Made by a program: the position numbers and the translations under genes
The notes under the pieces: generated by a model
Database searches by the model: none
What the model was told of the DNA's origin: nothing
The model's input: only the letters and a program-made list of their open reading frames with translations
In this document: positions 14,219 through 23,644 of the stretch, one piece after another
Numbering within the stretch: the stretch's first letter is position 1
Layout of the letters: each line of letters opens with the position of its first letter
IMG/VR virus record: IMGVR_UViG_3300027659_000039
Span: 1 to 58,491 of that record
Strand: one strand, 5' to 3'
From: a virus
Length of the DNA stretch: 58,491 nt

Positions 14219-15681
14219 TATTGGTATTTTACTTTCTCTATAGTGAATCGGTATTGTGCTTCCTTATAGAATTTCTTTCGTTCAGTTAAGTGTTTTTTAG
14301 CATATTTTGTTGAGGCTGTCAAGTCCCAGATTTGTACGAAGTCCTTATCCTCCGCCTTTCGAATACCGCGCCCAATTGATTGTATAACGCGAGTAAAGCT
14401 CTTTCCGGGCTCAAGAAGAACCAGATTAAAAATCCTTGGGATATTAATGCCAACAGCGGCCACACCATAAGTCGCCACAATAATCTTGTTAGTGCTTGTT
14501 TTAATTTCATCATATTCTTCTTTTCTATCTTTTGTTTTCACTGCGCCGGAAATGAAGACTGCATCTTCTAATTTTTCTGTTAAGAATTTTCCAGATTCAA
14601 TTCTATCTACCAATACTAGAGTGTTTCCGCTTTCAGAAATTCCTTGAATTAAACTGCCAATATATGACATCCGTGTTTCGTCTGTTACAAGATATTTTAA
14701 CTCTTCTGGGTAACTTCCGAATTCTTTCCATTCAGCTGTTTGTATCACTTGTACGTGGCATCCGCTTAATACACCTTTTTCTTGTAACTCGTGTGCCGCA
14801 ACGCGATGAACTACTTCTCCTAGGCTTGCTTTTAAACTTTGGAACTCAAAATCTTGTTTTGGCACAGTCCCTGTTAATCCCCAACGGATAGGTGCATTAG
14901 CTAAATTTCTTGTCAACAAATTTTTAAGAACTTCGGCTTTAGCCATATGTACTTCGTCAACCATAACTGTTTGAACACCGTCAAGGAATTCTGCAAGAGT
15001 TAAAATATCGGAATCTTCATCCCGATTTTTGGATTTTTTGTCTAAGATATTGAGACTTTGCCAGGTACAAATTGTATGTGTTTTATTAAGATCTTTTCGG
15101 TCGCCGTAGTAAACCCCAACATCTAATTGACAATTGATAAAGTCTTCTTCGGTTTGTTCTACTAAACTTTTATTAGGAACAATGGTTATTGTTCGACCAT
15201 ATTTTTCACAAATTTTTGCCAAAGTTGCAGTGGTTATGGTCTTACCGAACCCTGTGGCAATTTCTTGTATGCATTGGGGATTAGCTAAGAATTTGTTAAT
15301 AACTTCAACTTGGTCATCACGTAGTCTAATCTTTTCGCCTGCATATCGATGACCCTCGGGCCATGTTGCATCACCCCAAAAATCCTCAAAAATCTGAGAA
15401 AATTCCAAGTTTGAATGAGTACGCAAATCTTCAACCTCAATATAATAATTTTTTTGTTCTAGATATTCTAGTACCTGATCAAGCATTGAAAGATATGTTG
15501 TTCCGCCTAATCCAAAAAATGGAATAGTTCCATCCCATCGACCTAATTTATACGCAGGCCGGTATCTTGCGGTGGGGTCTTCATACTTAAACTTTTTAAC
15601 CAGAGCCTTACGTGTGTCAAGATCTAAATTTTCTATCTTAACATTTACTTCATCGCGGATAATAACTTTACACGTTGGCAA
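14218..15681 (-). CDS. uvsW: UvsW superfamily 2 helicase
   Basis: 487 residues (T4 UvsW 503). Motifs in order: GFGKT (144-148, motif I), a DEVH box (241-244), LTGTVPK near 272 (motif III), and QSIGRGIRK near 447 (motif VI). The N-terminal 115 residues contain the small UvsW-type domain that contacts DNA (YRPAYKLGRWDGTIPFF). UvsW unwinds branched DNA and R-loops and helps switch T4 from origin- to recombination-dependent replication. Its start overlaps the upstream gene by 14 bases, and uvsY and uvsX follow further upstream. Confidence 0.95.
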   Translation of the reverse strand: MPTCKVIIRDEVNVKIENLDLDTRKALVKKFKYEDPTARYRPAYKLGRWDGTIPFFGLGGTTYLSMLDQVLEYLEQKNYYIEVEDLRTHSNLEFSQIFEDFWGDATWPEGHRYAGEKIRLRDDQVEVINKFLANPQCIQEIATGFGKTITTATLAKICEKYGRTITIVPNKSLVEQTEEDFINCQLDVGVYYGDRKDLNKTHTICTWQSLNILDKKSKNRDEDSDILTLAEFLDGVQTVMVDEVHMAKAEVLKNLLTRNLANAPIRWGLTGTVPKQDFEFQSLKASLGEVVHRVAAHELQEKGVLSGCHVQVIQTAEWKEFGSYPEELKYLVTDETRMSYIGSLIQGISESGNTLVLVDRIESGKFLTEKLEDAVFISGAVKTKDRKEEYDEIKTSTNKIIVATYGVAAVGINIPRIFNLVLLEPGKSFTRVIQSIGRGIRKAEDKDFVQIWDLTASTKYAKKHLTERKKFYKEAQYRFTIEKVKYQ

Positions 15682-16897
15682 TTGTTTTCCTTACTTTGTA
15701 ATTAATCACACAATGGTGATTTTTTACTAAATTTTTCTGTGTGTAATGAGCTGCCTCATCACCTAAGTTTATTATAACATCAATTTCTCTATTATAGTTA
15801 ATTAAAGTCTTAGGAATTTTGCCACTTAAGAATACTATCTTAATTTTTTCATCCAATGGATTATTCAGTTGAAACATCTTAACAAATTCATTAAAATCTT
15901 TTCCTTTATCATTGTCCAATCTAAAAAGTACGGTCATCTGTTCTTTAGAAATTCCAATATCATTTAGGAATTTGTAGCAGTATTTTAGATTTAATATCTC
16001 ACTACCACCGGGAATTAAAAATAAACAAAAATTATGATACTTAATGAAATCTGTTAAGTCATATAATGTATATATGTCGGGGTTGACCACAAACCCTTTT
16101 GAAAGAGGAGTATCTAATACTTGTCTTGTAATAGGATTTATAGAATTAGATGCTATCATCTTCTCAATTGTTTCATCCCACGTGGTAATCCCTTGTTTTT
16201 TTGCCAAAAACAACGTTTCTAAAAGATCTGTGGAAGTTGGTTGGTCTACCTTATGATGAACATTTTGAAATTGAAATTTATCATCATCGAACGTAATCAT
16301 AGGAACATACTGTTCTATGGAATTTTTTATATCTTGTATATCGTTTAATAAATTAACAATTTCTTTCTCAATCTCAAACCCGTTAGGTACCAATACATCG
16401 TTAACCCACCCTAAACATTCTTCCCATATGGGAAATGTCCAGCATCTAAGAGTATCACTCCATGCTGGTTGGTTATCATAGGCTATACTTCTGTTAAGTA
16501 ATTGAGCGTTATCTAATAATTCTTTTTTAAAGTTTCGAATTGACAAAATAATTTCTTCATCATACGGAAAAAATGCGGCCAATTTCCTTTTGTTATCATC
16601 AGTAACGATAAATTTAACAATTTTACTTTTTTCAATTGTTCTTATTGGCAATTTGAATACAGGTTGGTCAGCAAACGGGACTACATCTGTTTTAAGTAGT
16701 ACATTTAATTGTGAACTATATTTTTTAATAAGCCGTTGAGCCAATATTGCTTGTTTTTCTGTAAGACCCAGACCTTTATCTATTTGACTAGAGAAGCTAA
16801 GGACAATTTTTTCATCTGGTGGGGCCATTTGTATTCCAATAGAGAAATAAAAATGACCTCCCCTAGACATAGTATGGATTAGATCTTCGATGAACAT
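15668..16897 (-). CDS. conserved unknown protein between uvsW and uvsY
   Basis: 409 residues, unrecognised. It has an N-terminal part with KIVLSFSSQIDKGLGLTEKQ and AQRLIKKYSSQLN, a long central helical region, and a C-terminal part of alternating strands and helices (IKIVFLSGKIPKTL, DVIINLGDEAAHYTQKNL) that looks like a degenerate RecA/SF2-type fold without a visible P-loop. Its place inside the recombination operon suggests a helper in recombination-dependent replication, by inference. Eleven bases separate it from uvsY. Confidence 0.65.
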   Translation of the reverse strand: MFIEDLIHTMSRGGHFYFSIGIQMAPPDEKIVLSFSSQIDKGLGLTEKQAILAQRLIKKYSSQLNVLLKTDVVPFADQPVFKLPIRTIEKSKIVKFIVTDDNKRKLAAFFPYDEEIILSIRNFKKELLDNAQLLNRSIAYDNQPAWSDTLRCWTFPIWEECLGWVNDVLVPNGFEIEKEIVNLLNDIQDIKNSIEQYVPMITFDDDKFQFQNVHHKVDQPTSTDLLETLFLAKKQGITTWDETIEKMIASNSINPITRQVLDTPLSKGFVVNPDIYTLYDLTDFIKYHNFCLFLIPGGSEILNLKYCYKFLNDIGISKEQMTVLFRLDNDKGKDFNEFVKMFQLNNPLDEKIKIVFLSGKIPKTLINYNREIDVIINLGDEAAHYTQKNLVKNHHCVINYKVRKTIANV

Positions 16898-16908
16898 AAC
16901 TTTGCTGA

Positions 16909-17367
16909 TTAAAGACTTGCGTCTTCTAAACCCGAAACTCTAAGTTTAATAATGTTGGATAATTGCCATTGTTTTATATCAAGTCCTTTGACAATCCCCA
17001 ACCATTGGTTGCGTAAGAGTGCAAATTCATTAATAATTTTCTCCATGTCAACTACGTCGGCTTCTCCGTCAACATATTTTTCAACGTCTCTAGAGCTTAG
17101 TGCTCTTTGATAGTTTTCTAGATATTTTTTGAAGGCTTTACTACGAATCCTTCGAAGTTCGATATTGAGATATTCCAACACAGCTTCAATTTCTTGAAGC
17201 TGGTTGAAACGTTGCTCAACGATGCCCGGCAATACGGAACTGGCTTTTTCTATGTTGCCGTAGATTTTGGTCTCTTGTCGTGCAGTAGTAAGTTCAGAGT
17301 AAAAATAGTCAATACATGCTGGTAAATGATTAATATCTTTACTAACTTTAGCATACCAGTGCGACAT
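16909..17367 (-). CDS. uvsY: UvsY recombination mediator
   Basis: 152 residues from the ATG at 17367, overlapping the preceding stop by one base (TGATG). It is helical with a basic core (LRRIRSKAFKKYLENYQRAL), an acidic KYVDGEADVVDMEK segment and a C-terminal KQWQLSNIIKLRVSGLED. These match UvsY-family proteins of environmental T4-like phages (T4 UvsY 137 residues). UvsY loads UvsX onto gp32-covered single-stranded DNA; uvsX and gene 32 lie just upstream in the same direction. Confidence 0.85.
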   Translation of the reverse strand: MSHWYAKVSKDINHLPACIDYFYSELTTARQETKIYGNIEKASSVLPGIVEQRFNQLQEIEAVLEYLNIELRRIRSKAFKKYLENYQRALSSRDVEKYVDGEADVVDMEKIINEFALLRNQWLGIVKGLDIKQWQLSNIIKLRVSGLEDASL

Positions 17368-17612
17368 CAATAGTCCTCATCTTCCTCATAATACTCACTA
17401 TCATCAGCATCGGCTACCTCGTCGTCGGCAATGGCTGTTTTAATTGCATCGTCAAGATGGGGATCATATCCAGATAATCCCTCAATCACAGATGTTTCAA
17501 CATCCTTACCTAACAAGAAATCGATAAACTGATTTGCTGCCATTTCTTTATTTTTCTCTGGGATATATTCTCGAAATGTATCCCAAATTTCAATAATTAA
17601 TGTCTCTTCCAT
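17367..17612 (-). CDS. small acidic protein between uvsX and uvsY
   Basis: 81 residues with an amphipathic N-terminal half (LIIEIWDTFREYIPEKNKEM) and a very acidic tail (DDSEYYEEDEDY). This small gene recurs between uvsX and uvsY in environmental T4-like phages. The acidic tail resembles that of ssDNA-binding proteins and might modulate UvsX or UvsY; that is inference. One-base overlaps on both sides. Confidence 0.75.
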   Translation of the reverse strand: MEETLIIEIWDTFREYIPEKNKEMAANQFIDFLLGKDVETSVIEGLSGYDPHLDDAIKTAIADDEVADADDSEYYEEDEDY

Positions 17613-18673
17613 TATGCTTCTTCCTCTTCGTTAGTTTCGATTGTTGTAGGAGTTGCTGTAACAGAGTTGTCCCACTCTTTCATAATTGTCATGAGTTTAT
17701 CCTCACTCCAATTCTTACGGAACTCTGCAACAATCTCACCAGTTTCTTTACTGGTGTATGCTAATTTATTCCCAACCTTAGATAATACACCCATTTTCTC
17801 AAACATATCGACTAAACCTGAACTAGGAGCCATACCAGTTGAATATGGAATCTCAACTTGTACACTTTCAAAAGGTTTAGCATAACGAGTTTTCATAATC
17901 TTACATGCGGCACGGATCCCTAACACATCAGTAACTTTGTTACCATCTGCGTCAACTTTGAGTTTGAGTTTCTTCATAGCAACAACAATTGATGATGCGT
18001 AAACAAAGCCTTGCCCACCTGAAATTTTGTCATCCGGGTCAAACATGTCTTGACTTGCGTATGTGTGGTTGGTACAAACCATACCTACGTTGTAACTACC
18101 AAACATGTTCACACAGTTACGAACAAGACTTGTAAGTGCTTTGGGTTTACGACCCATATCACCTTTCATTTCGCCTGCTTCGAACTGATTTACGTCAGTT
18201 GGAGTAAGCAACATGCCTAACGAGTCGATTACAAACAACACCTTTGGACGTTCTTCCAAAGGCATTACTTTAAACTCTTTCATGAACTCTGAAATAGTTT
18301 TAGCCACATCATCGATCATTGCCATGTTAAGTTTAAGTAACTTATCTTCGCTTGTGTCAACACCTAAATCTAGTAACCACTGTTTGTCCAAAGCATTTTC
18401 GCTGTCAACTAAGACAACAAAAATGCCCTGTGCTTGAGCGGCTCTAATAATGTTTCCAGAACAGATATATGATTTACCTGCGCCGGATTCTCCAGCAAAC
18501 ACAGTTACCTTACCTAAAGGAACTCCTTTAAAGAAGTCCCCCGAGATAAGATAGTTTAGTGCATAGTTGCCAGTACTAACCCAATCAGTTGGGTCGTTAA
18601 AACCAATTCCTAAGCCATCAATACTCTTGGTGATAGACTTGCGGAACTTCGAAATATCGAAGGCCTTTCCCAT
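17612..18673 (-). CDS. uvsX: UvsX recombinase (RecA family)
   Basis: 353 residues (T4 UvsX 391). Walker A GESGAGKS at 61-68; a Walker B-like VLFVIDSLGMLL near 145-156; and a loop with SGGQGFVYASS near 218. It forms filaments on single-stranded DNA and catalyses strand exchange in recombination-dependent replication. AAGGAG precedes the ATG at a suitable distance. The C-terminus is acidic (ETNEEEEA), as in RecA. It lies between gene 32 and the small acidic gene, the expected T4-like setting. Confidence 0.96.
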   Translation of the reverse strand: MGKAFDISKFRKSITKSIDGLGIGFNDPTDWVSTGNYALNYLISGDFFKGVPLGKVTVFAGESGAGKSYICSGNIIRAAQAQGIFVVLVDSENALDKQWLLDLGVDTSEDKLLKLNMAMIDDVAKTISEFMKEFKVMPLEERPKVLFVIDSLGMLLTPTDVNQFEAGEMKGDMGRKPKALTSLVRNCVNMFGSYNVGMVCTNHTYASQDMFDPDDKISGGQGFVYASSIVVAMKKLKLKVDADGNKVTDVLGIRAACKIMKTRYAKPFESVQVEIPYSTGMAPSSGLVDMFEKMGVLSKVGNKLAYTSKETGEIVAEFRKNWSEDKLMTIMKEWDNSVTATPTTIETNEEEEA

Positions 18674-18687
18674 GGTCTATCTCCTTA

Positions 18688-19683
18688 TTATTGCTTTTGA
18701 CGATTACGAATCATTGCCAAGATATCTTGGGCACGTGAACTAGCACTGTCTCCAGTGTCAGCTGATTCAGCAACTTTGAGTGCGGGTGCTGGAGCCGCTT
18801 TCTCAAAAGGGATCTCATCCTCGTCTATTGACGGAGCAGGTGTCGGAGCCGCTTTTGGAGCCGCTTGTGTGTTTGACCCAGTAGCTGAACCGCTACCGCC
18901 CATACCTGCTGGTTTGAAATACTGACCCCAGCGTTCCATATCAAATGCGTCGCCATCTACTGATGCTTCAAACATTTCTTTCATAACTTTGAGTTCAACT
19001 TCGCCCGGTTTCTTAGGCAGGAAGCTCTTAAGATCAAATACGCCATACTGCTTAATAGCGGCTTGTTCTGCTTCGCTTAGAGCACGTTCACGACGAGCCC
19101 ATGTACTGGTAGAATAATCAGCATAACCGCCTTTACTAGTCTTAGTGATCTTAAAATCCAGACCACGAACATAGTCTGTTGGCAACTCTTCGATCTCGGC
19201 GTCCATTAATGCGTTTTTAACAATGTTAAAAATCTGACTTCCGATAATAAATCGACGAATTGGGTTCTCTGGAGTTTTATCTTCCTGGTACTTGCTGTCA
19301 ACAACAAATCCTTGGAAAAGATAAGATTTCTTTTTCCAATATTTGCGACCCATATCTTCCAGGCTCTTATCTTTGAACCAAGGACGCACCTCAGTAAGTA
19401 TTGGACAAGTTTCGCCCCACATTTCCATACAAGGAACTTGCACTTGTGTAGGTTTGCTGTTTGTTTCACCCTTTACTCCTGCGAACGGCAATTTGATCAT
19501 TGCTCGTTCGATCCAGAAGAATGTGTTATTTGGATCAGCATCAGGCAAGAAACGAACGGTTGCGTTTGTTCCTTCTGCGATATTCCAATGGGGGTAAATT
19601 GCGTTGTCACCACCGCCTGCGCCGCCGGTGTTTTGTTGTGATGATGCTTGAAGTTTTGCGCGAATTTCTGCTAAAGTTGCCAT
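18688..19683 (-). CDS. gp32: single-stranded DNA-binding protein, gp32-like
   Basis: 331 residues (T4 gp32 301). The N-terminus (MATLAEIRAKLQAS) corresponds to the basic/LAST-type region. The core has NATVRFLPDADPNNTFFWIE and a Cys-rich part (VPCMEMWGETCPIL) consistent with the zinc-binding OB fold. The C-terminal third is low complexity with Ala/Pro runs and acidic residues (SIDEDEIPFE), the usual interaction tail. It coats single-stranded DNA for replication, repair and recombination. AAGGAT lies upstream of the ATG, and the gene starts the minus-strand replication block. Confidence 0.93.
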   Translation of the reverse strand: MATLAEIRAKLQASSQQNTGGAGGGDNAIYPHWNIAEGTNATVRFLPDADPNNTFFWIERAMIKLPFAGVKGETNSKPTQVQVPCMEMWGETCPILTEVRPWFKDKSLEDMGRKYWKKKSYLFQGFVVDSKYQEDKTPENPIRRFIIGSQIFNIVKNALMDAEIEELPTDYVRGLDFKITKTSKGGYADYSTSTWARRERALSEAEQAAIKQYGVFDLKSFLPKKPGEVELKVMKEMFEASVDGDAFDMERWGQYFKPAGMGGSGSATGSNTQAAPKAAPTPAPSIDEDEIPFEKAAPAPALKVAESADTGDSASSRAQDILAMIRNRQKQ

Positions 19684-19747
19684 AATGATTTATCCTTAAT
19701 GTTTAATTTTATGTGCCATTCCTTTAAAGCCAACTGACTAAAAAGAA

Positions 19748-19779
19748 AAAGTGCATATAGTTAACTATACGCACTTTTA
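19748..19779 (-). terminator. terminator between the 19817-22030 gene and gene 32
   Basis: Arms AAAAGTGC and GCACTTTT flank a TATAGTTAACTATA palindrome, with single A/C mismatches between them; read on the minus strand the stem ends in a T run (CTTTTTCTTTT). It should end transcripts coming from the structural gene at 19817-22030. The near-symmetry could allow action in both directions. Confidence 0.8.
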
Positions 19780-19816
19780 TTTATCTCTGCAACCTAAACG
19801 GTGCTAAAAATATGGT

Positions 19817-22030
19817 TTATTTTGCCAAACCTGCAAGTTTTATAATGTTAGAAAACTCATCATCTTCTCTCATTGGTTTTGCTGGTTGTATAGCAGGTGG
19901 TGCCGGTGTAGCAGGTGTTGCCGGCGCTACTCTGATAGCATTACCAGGTTCTATAGTTGTAACTTTCCCTACAGATTTTGAAGAAACACCTTCTGGATCA
20001 CCGCTTGGTGCGGTAACATTTGGCTGTCCAGGTTTTGGAGCATCTGCTGTCCAAACGCCGCCTTGAATTGACCCTTCGCTTTGTCCGGAAAGTTTTGCAA
20101 CAAATTTCTCTGCTAACTTGCCTGCTTGGTCACCAAGTTCTTTTCTTACATGAATAATAACACCCTCTTCACCTTTTGGAAACGGTCCAAGCCCTTGCTC
20201 TTTATGATTCCTGTTATAGAAAGATTTTACCAGTTCAGCAATCTTTTTAACATTGGGCCCGATTGGTAGTCTTTTATTATTCTTTGAAAGAATAGTATCT
20301 TCATTTTCTTCATCTGGTCTAGATTCATACATGCCAACTTCATCTACAACCTTTTCCATATGTTGTAGTTCGCTTAGTGTATCAGCAAGAAAATCTTCGT
20401 CATAACTTAGTAGGTAACGAATCTCTTTATGATCCATACCTAATTTCATCATGGCGCCGCCGATCATTTTGATAAGCTGTTGTTCATTACGCGGTTCATA
20501 TCTTGCACCTTTATCAAACAGATAACGAGCAACTTTATAACTTGTACGGTCCTCTGCATCTTCACTTACTGGTTGTCCAACAGGAACCTGTGTTGGTTGT
20601 ACTAGACCAAATTCTTGGGCAGCTTCTGGATCTTCTTTTGCTAACCATTCACCTACAGGGTCTGATAGGGGAGTATTTGGGTCAATAGCGGCTTTGCCTT
20701 CGATTAGTTTTTGCAATTCTTCATCGCTGATGCCTATACCTTCTAGAGCTTCGATTGCGGCGGTGCCGTCAACTCCTAAGGTTGTTCCTTGGTCTAATAG
20801 ATCTTTAAGAGCCATTAGTGTATCTGGTTCAATTCTTCCTTCTACTATTGCATCAGCCCAGTTGGTAAATTTTGTAAAATAATTTTCTTTTACATTAGTA
20901 TCGCATGAACACTTGCTTTCCCACATGCCACATTCGGTACATTTGCTCTCGTCGACGTCGTCCCAACGTTTATCGTCAGCATTGTCATCTGGATGTTCTG
21001 GCTTGTCGGCCGGGCCTTCTTTAACATAATCTTCTAGGTCAACAGTTCCTGCTTCTTGCATAATGCTGTGTATTAATGGAAAGTATTGTGCTAGGTCTTC
21101 TTTAAAACTACTGATGGTAAACTTTGATTTGTAGTCTTCCATAGTAGCCTGGTCCATTTCCATAGTTGGAGACATTGCTGGCTGGAATGATTCAGACCAA
21201 GATTCGTAATGATGTTGCTTGCTTAATGAATTTAATTGACTGCGTAATGATTCTAATTTCATTCCTGCACGGTCAGCAATTTCATTTACTTCTTGGTTCA
21301 TACCGTCGTGATTACTAACATGGCGTCTAAATGCTGTTAGTTGCGCTATTTGTTCACTCATGTTAACAATAGAACCACCTAGATCGTCATATGGGCGACC
21401 GCCATTAGACACATGTCGTTGCATTGCCTTAGCGCCTGCAACATGAATGAATGGGTATTTAAATCTTTCGCCCTCTGCATTTTCGATGTATAACGCTTTA
21501 ATATTACCAGCTCTACTTCTAGCACCGAAACTTTCGTCTTCAATACTGTTGTGATGCTTGGCAATTAATTTTGTTTTTTCTAGTACACGGTAACTAGTTT
21601 TTTTACCGCCTTGAAATTTTATAGATTCACTCATATTCATATTTTCTTCCTTAGAGCCCTTCGAAGCTAGAAATTGGAAATCATCTTTGTTAAGATTACT
21701 CTTTGTGATATCCCTAGTGTCAAAACGCAATAGTCTACGTTTAGCAAAACTACGCATTTCTTTTAAAAAGTCATACCATACGTGGTGTGTATTATCGTCA
21801 GCACTTTCTAAAATACTTTTGCTATAGAATAATTTTAATGTTCCTAATTCGTTTATGCTGATACTAACTCTTCCCAAGTTATGGTCTTCATTAACAAAGT
21901 CAAAATCAAAGAATCTAGCCTGTCTAGGATCCATAGTTACGCCACCGTTTTCGTCACCCATTTCCAAATTCTGGAAACGACTGCGGATTTTGTCAAAAAC
22001 GTCCTGGCTGATAATCTCAATAGTCTTCAT
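19817..22030 (-). CDS. large conserved virion-type protein, unknown function
   Basis: 737 residues. The N-terminal ~115 residues (RQARFFDFDFVNEDHNLG, later FLKEMRSFAKRRLLRFDTRD) form a conserved module I have seen next to terminase genes in environmental T4-like phages. The middle is acidic and includes a Cys cluster (CTECGMWESKCSC, about residues 370-382) that could bind zinc. A later segment (ARYLFDKGARYEPRNEQQL) is helical, then a Pro/Ala-rich linker leads to EDDEFSNIIKLAGLAK at the very end. It is read from a late box with no leader. It is probably virion-associated; role unknown. Confidence 0.75.
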   Translation of the reverse strand: MKTIEIISQDVFDKIRSRFQNLEMGDENGGVTMDPRQARFFDFDFVNEDHNLGRVSISINELGTLKLFYSKSILESADDNTHHVWYDFLKEMRSFAKRRLLRFDTRDITKSNLNKDDFQFLASKGSKEENMNMSESIKFQGGKKTSYRVLEKTKLIAKHHNSIEDESFGARSRAGNIKALYIENAEGERFKYPFIHVAGAKAMQRHVSNGGRPYDDLGGSIVNMSEQIAQLTAFRRHVSNHDGMNQEVNEIADRAGMKLESLRSQLNSLSKQHHYESWSESFQPAMSPTMEMDQATMEDYKSKFTISSFKEDLAQYFPLIHSIMQEAGTVDLEDYVKEGPADKPEHPDDNADDKRWDDVDESKCTECGMWESKCSCDTNVKENYFTKFTNWADAIVEGRIEPDTLMALKDLLDQGTTLGVDGTAAIEALEGIGISDEELQKLIEGKAAIDPNTPLSDPVGEWLAKEDPEAAQEFGLVQPTQVPVGQPVSEDAEDRTSYKVARYLFDKGARYEPRNEQQLIKMIGGAMMKLGMDHKEIRYLLSYDEDFLADTLSELQHMEKVVDEVGMYESRPDEENEDTILSKNNKRLPIGPNVKKIAELVKSFYNRNHKEQGLGPFPKGEEGVIIHVRKELGDQAGKLAEKFVAKLSGQSEGSIQGGVWTADAPKPGQPNVTAPSGDPEGVSSKSVGKVTTIEPGNAIRVAPATPATPAPPAIQPAKPMREDDEFSNIIKLAGLAK

Positions 22031-22035
22031 AGTAT

Positions 22036-22043
22036 TATTTATT
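22036..22043 (-). promoter_or_regulatory. late promoter box, leaderless arrangement, for the gene at 19817-22030
   Basis: AATAAATA on the minus strand, ending six bases before the ATG at 22030, so predicted transcription starts on the start codon. It lies between this gene and the terminase stop at 22042. Confidence 0.65.
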
Positions 22044-23631
22044 AAAAACTGCTGATGTAGATCGGCATAGGCATTTCGTAGTCCTCTAAACGGGCGTCTT
22101 CGACCATCTTATTATATACTATAGGATCCCAGTCTCCTAGCATCATAATCATGCGTATAGCTAATAACATAGCAGATACAAGATCGTCACTTTCTTCGTT
22201 TTTTCCTTTAAATGTAATGCCATGCGCAACAAATGTCTTTAATTCTGATATTAAACTTTTACTCGAAACAGTTAATTTGTTCTGTTCGACAAGTTGTTTT
22301 AGCTTGGCGCAAGCTGAAATTTTAGACTGATTTGTTGTGTTAAACCCTCTACGGAATCTGCGAACGTGTCCTTTTTTAATAGGTTCACTTAAGAACATCC
22401 CGGGTATGCTTTCTTCGCCCATTTCATTAATAGACACCAGGGCGGCTTCGCCCACTGTGTTATTTTCTACTGAATAGTATATACTGGCCGGAAATCCTTG
22501 ATTCATACATTGTTCTTCGATGTACTTACAAATATCCCGTAAGATCTTAACCTGTTGCTGAATAGGAGTTAGATTGTTTTGCCATTCTCCTACTTGTTTT
22601 AAACTAGGAATTTCTATAACTTCAATGCCGGAATAGTTTCCCCCCGTGCCTAAACTTGGGTCGTGGGCAACAATATAGGTACATGCTGGGTTTATTTTTC
22701 CATACCATCGTACTTGCCCCATTTTGTAAACTGGTTCAATACCTTCCATATTTGCTAGGGTAATACTGTTAATCAGTGTTTCGTCAAAGATTAAGAATTC
22801 ACATTCGTGTTCACGACGGAAACGTTCTTCGCCAATCCTACCTTTTTCTTCATCTGCCCACTTTTGATCTCTATCAGGGTGTTCAGACCAGTGTGCTTTA
22901 AACGGAAAGAACCCGTTACGTCCTACTATTTGTTCATTGCCAAACTCGTCAAAGCGTTTATTGGCCTCGTTCCAAATCATAGCAAATTGATCTTCATCTG
23001 AATTTGGTGTACTTGTAATAATAGCCTTACCACCAGTTGCTAGTGTAGGACTAATAGATGTCCAGAATTCTGTAGCAATGTTTGGCGGGACAAACGCAAA
23101 CTCGTCAGCGTATAGCAATGATAGTGACATACCACGACCAGTAGTTTCTGTAGTTGTCTGCGCCACAATACGTGACCCGTTGTCAAATTCTATACTTTCT
23201 TTATTATAACTTGTGACACCACATCGTATATGATCTGGACATAATTCGTATGCGTACCTAATACGATTCATAATTTCTCGAGCACCTGTATACTTGTGTG
23301 CGGCAATTAGAATAGTCGAATCCGGAATAAACATGGCAAACCATAACAGGTATCCTGCCGCTGTGGTAGTCTTGCCTGTTTGACGTGGAAGTAAGTTTAC
23401 ATTAAATCGATGGGTATGATAACTGTCAACTAACCGTTTTTGATACTCAAATGGTTGGTATAATAACTTACCTCTAGTAGGATGTTGTATATGAAAGAAA
23501 TTGTTTAGGAAGTAATGGGGGCCGTTAACTTGGTCCATACACCCTGCAAGATCCTGTATGTCCTTTTCAGTAAACCGTTGTGTACTGTGTGCTGTTTTTA
23601 CCAGCTTGCCGTCTAAGTTTTTGCTTCCCAT
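22042..23631 (-). CDS. gp17: terminase large subunit, gp17-like
   Basis: 529 residues (T4 gp17 610). Walker A LLPRQTGKTT (about 80-89) and Walker B LLYADEFAF (172-180) give the packaging ATPase. The C-terminal nuclease has an early acidic motif in YIVAHDPSLGTGGNYS (near 312) and further acidic residues near the end (NEESDDLVSA). It cuts concatemers and pumps DNA into the prohead. It is shorter than T4 gp17 mainly at the two ends. It is read from a late box with no leader, just after a strong terminator. Confidence 0.96.
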   Translation of the reverse strand: MGSKNLDGKLVKTAHSTQRFTEKDIQDLAGCMDQVNGPHYFLNNFFHIQHPTRGKLLYQPFEYQKRLVDSYHTHRFNVNLLPRQTGKTTTAAGYLLWFAMFIPDSTILIAAHKYTGAREIMNRIRYAYELCPDHIRCGVTSYNKESIEFDNGSRIVAQTTTETTGRGMSLSLLYADEFAFVPPNIATEFWTSISPTLATGGKAIITSTPNSDEDQFAMIWNEANKRFDEFGNEQIVGRNGFFPFKAHWSEHPDRDQKWADEEKGRIGEERFRREHECEFLIFDETLINSITLANMEGIEPVYKMGQVRWYGKINPACTYIVAHDPSLGTGGNYSGIEVIEIPSLKQVGEWQNNLTPIQQQVKILRDICKYIEEQCMNQGFPASIYYSVENNTVGEAALVSINEMGEESIPGMFLSEPIKKGHVRRFRRGFNTTNQSKISACAKLKQLVEQNKLTVSSKSLISELKTFVAHGITFKGKNEESDDLVSAMLLAIRMIMMLGDWDPIVYNKMVEDARLEDYEMPMPIYISSF

Positions 23632-23636
23632 GCGAG

Positions 23637-23644
23637 TATTTAAT
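23637..23644 (-). promoter_or_regulatory. late promoter box, leaderless arrangement, for the terminase gene
   Basis: ATTAAATA on the minus strand, ending six bases before the ATG at 23631. It sits directly after the T run of the terminator at 23644-23673, so the upstream transcript ends and a new one begins within a few bases. Confidence 0.6.
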
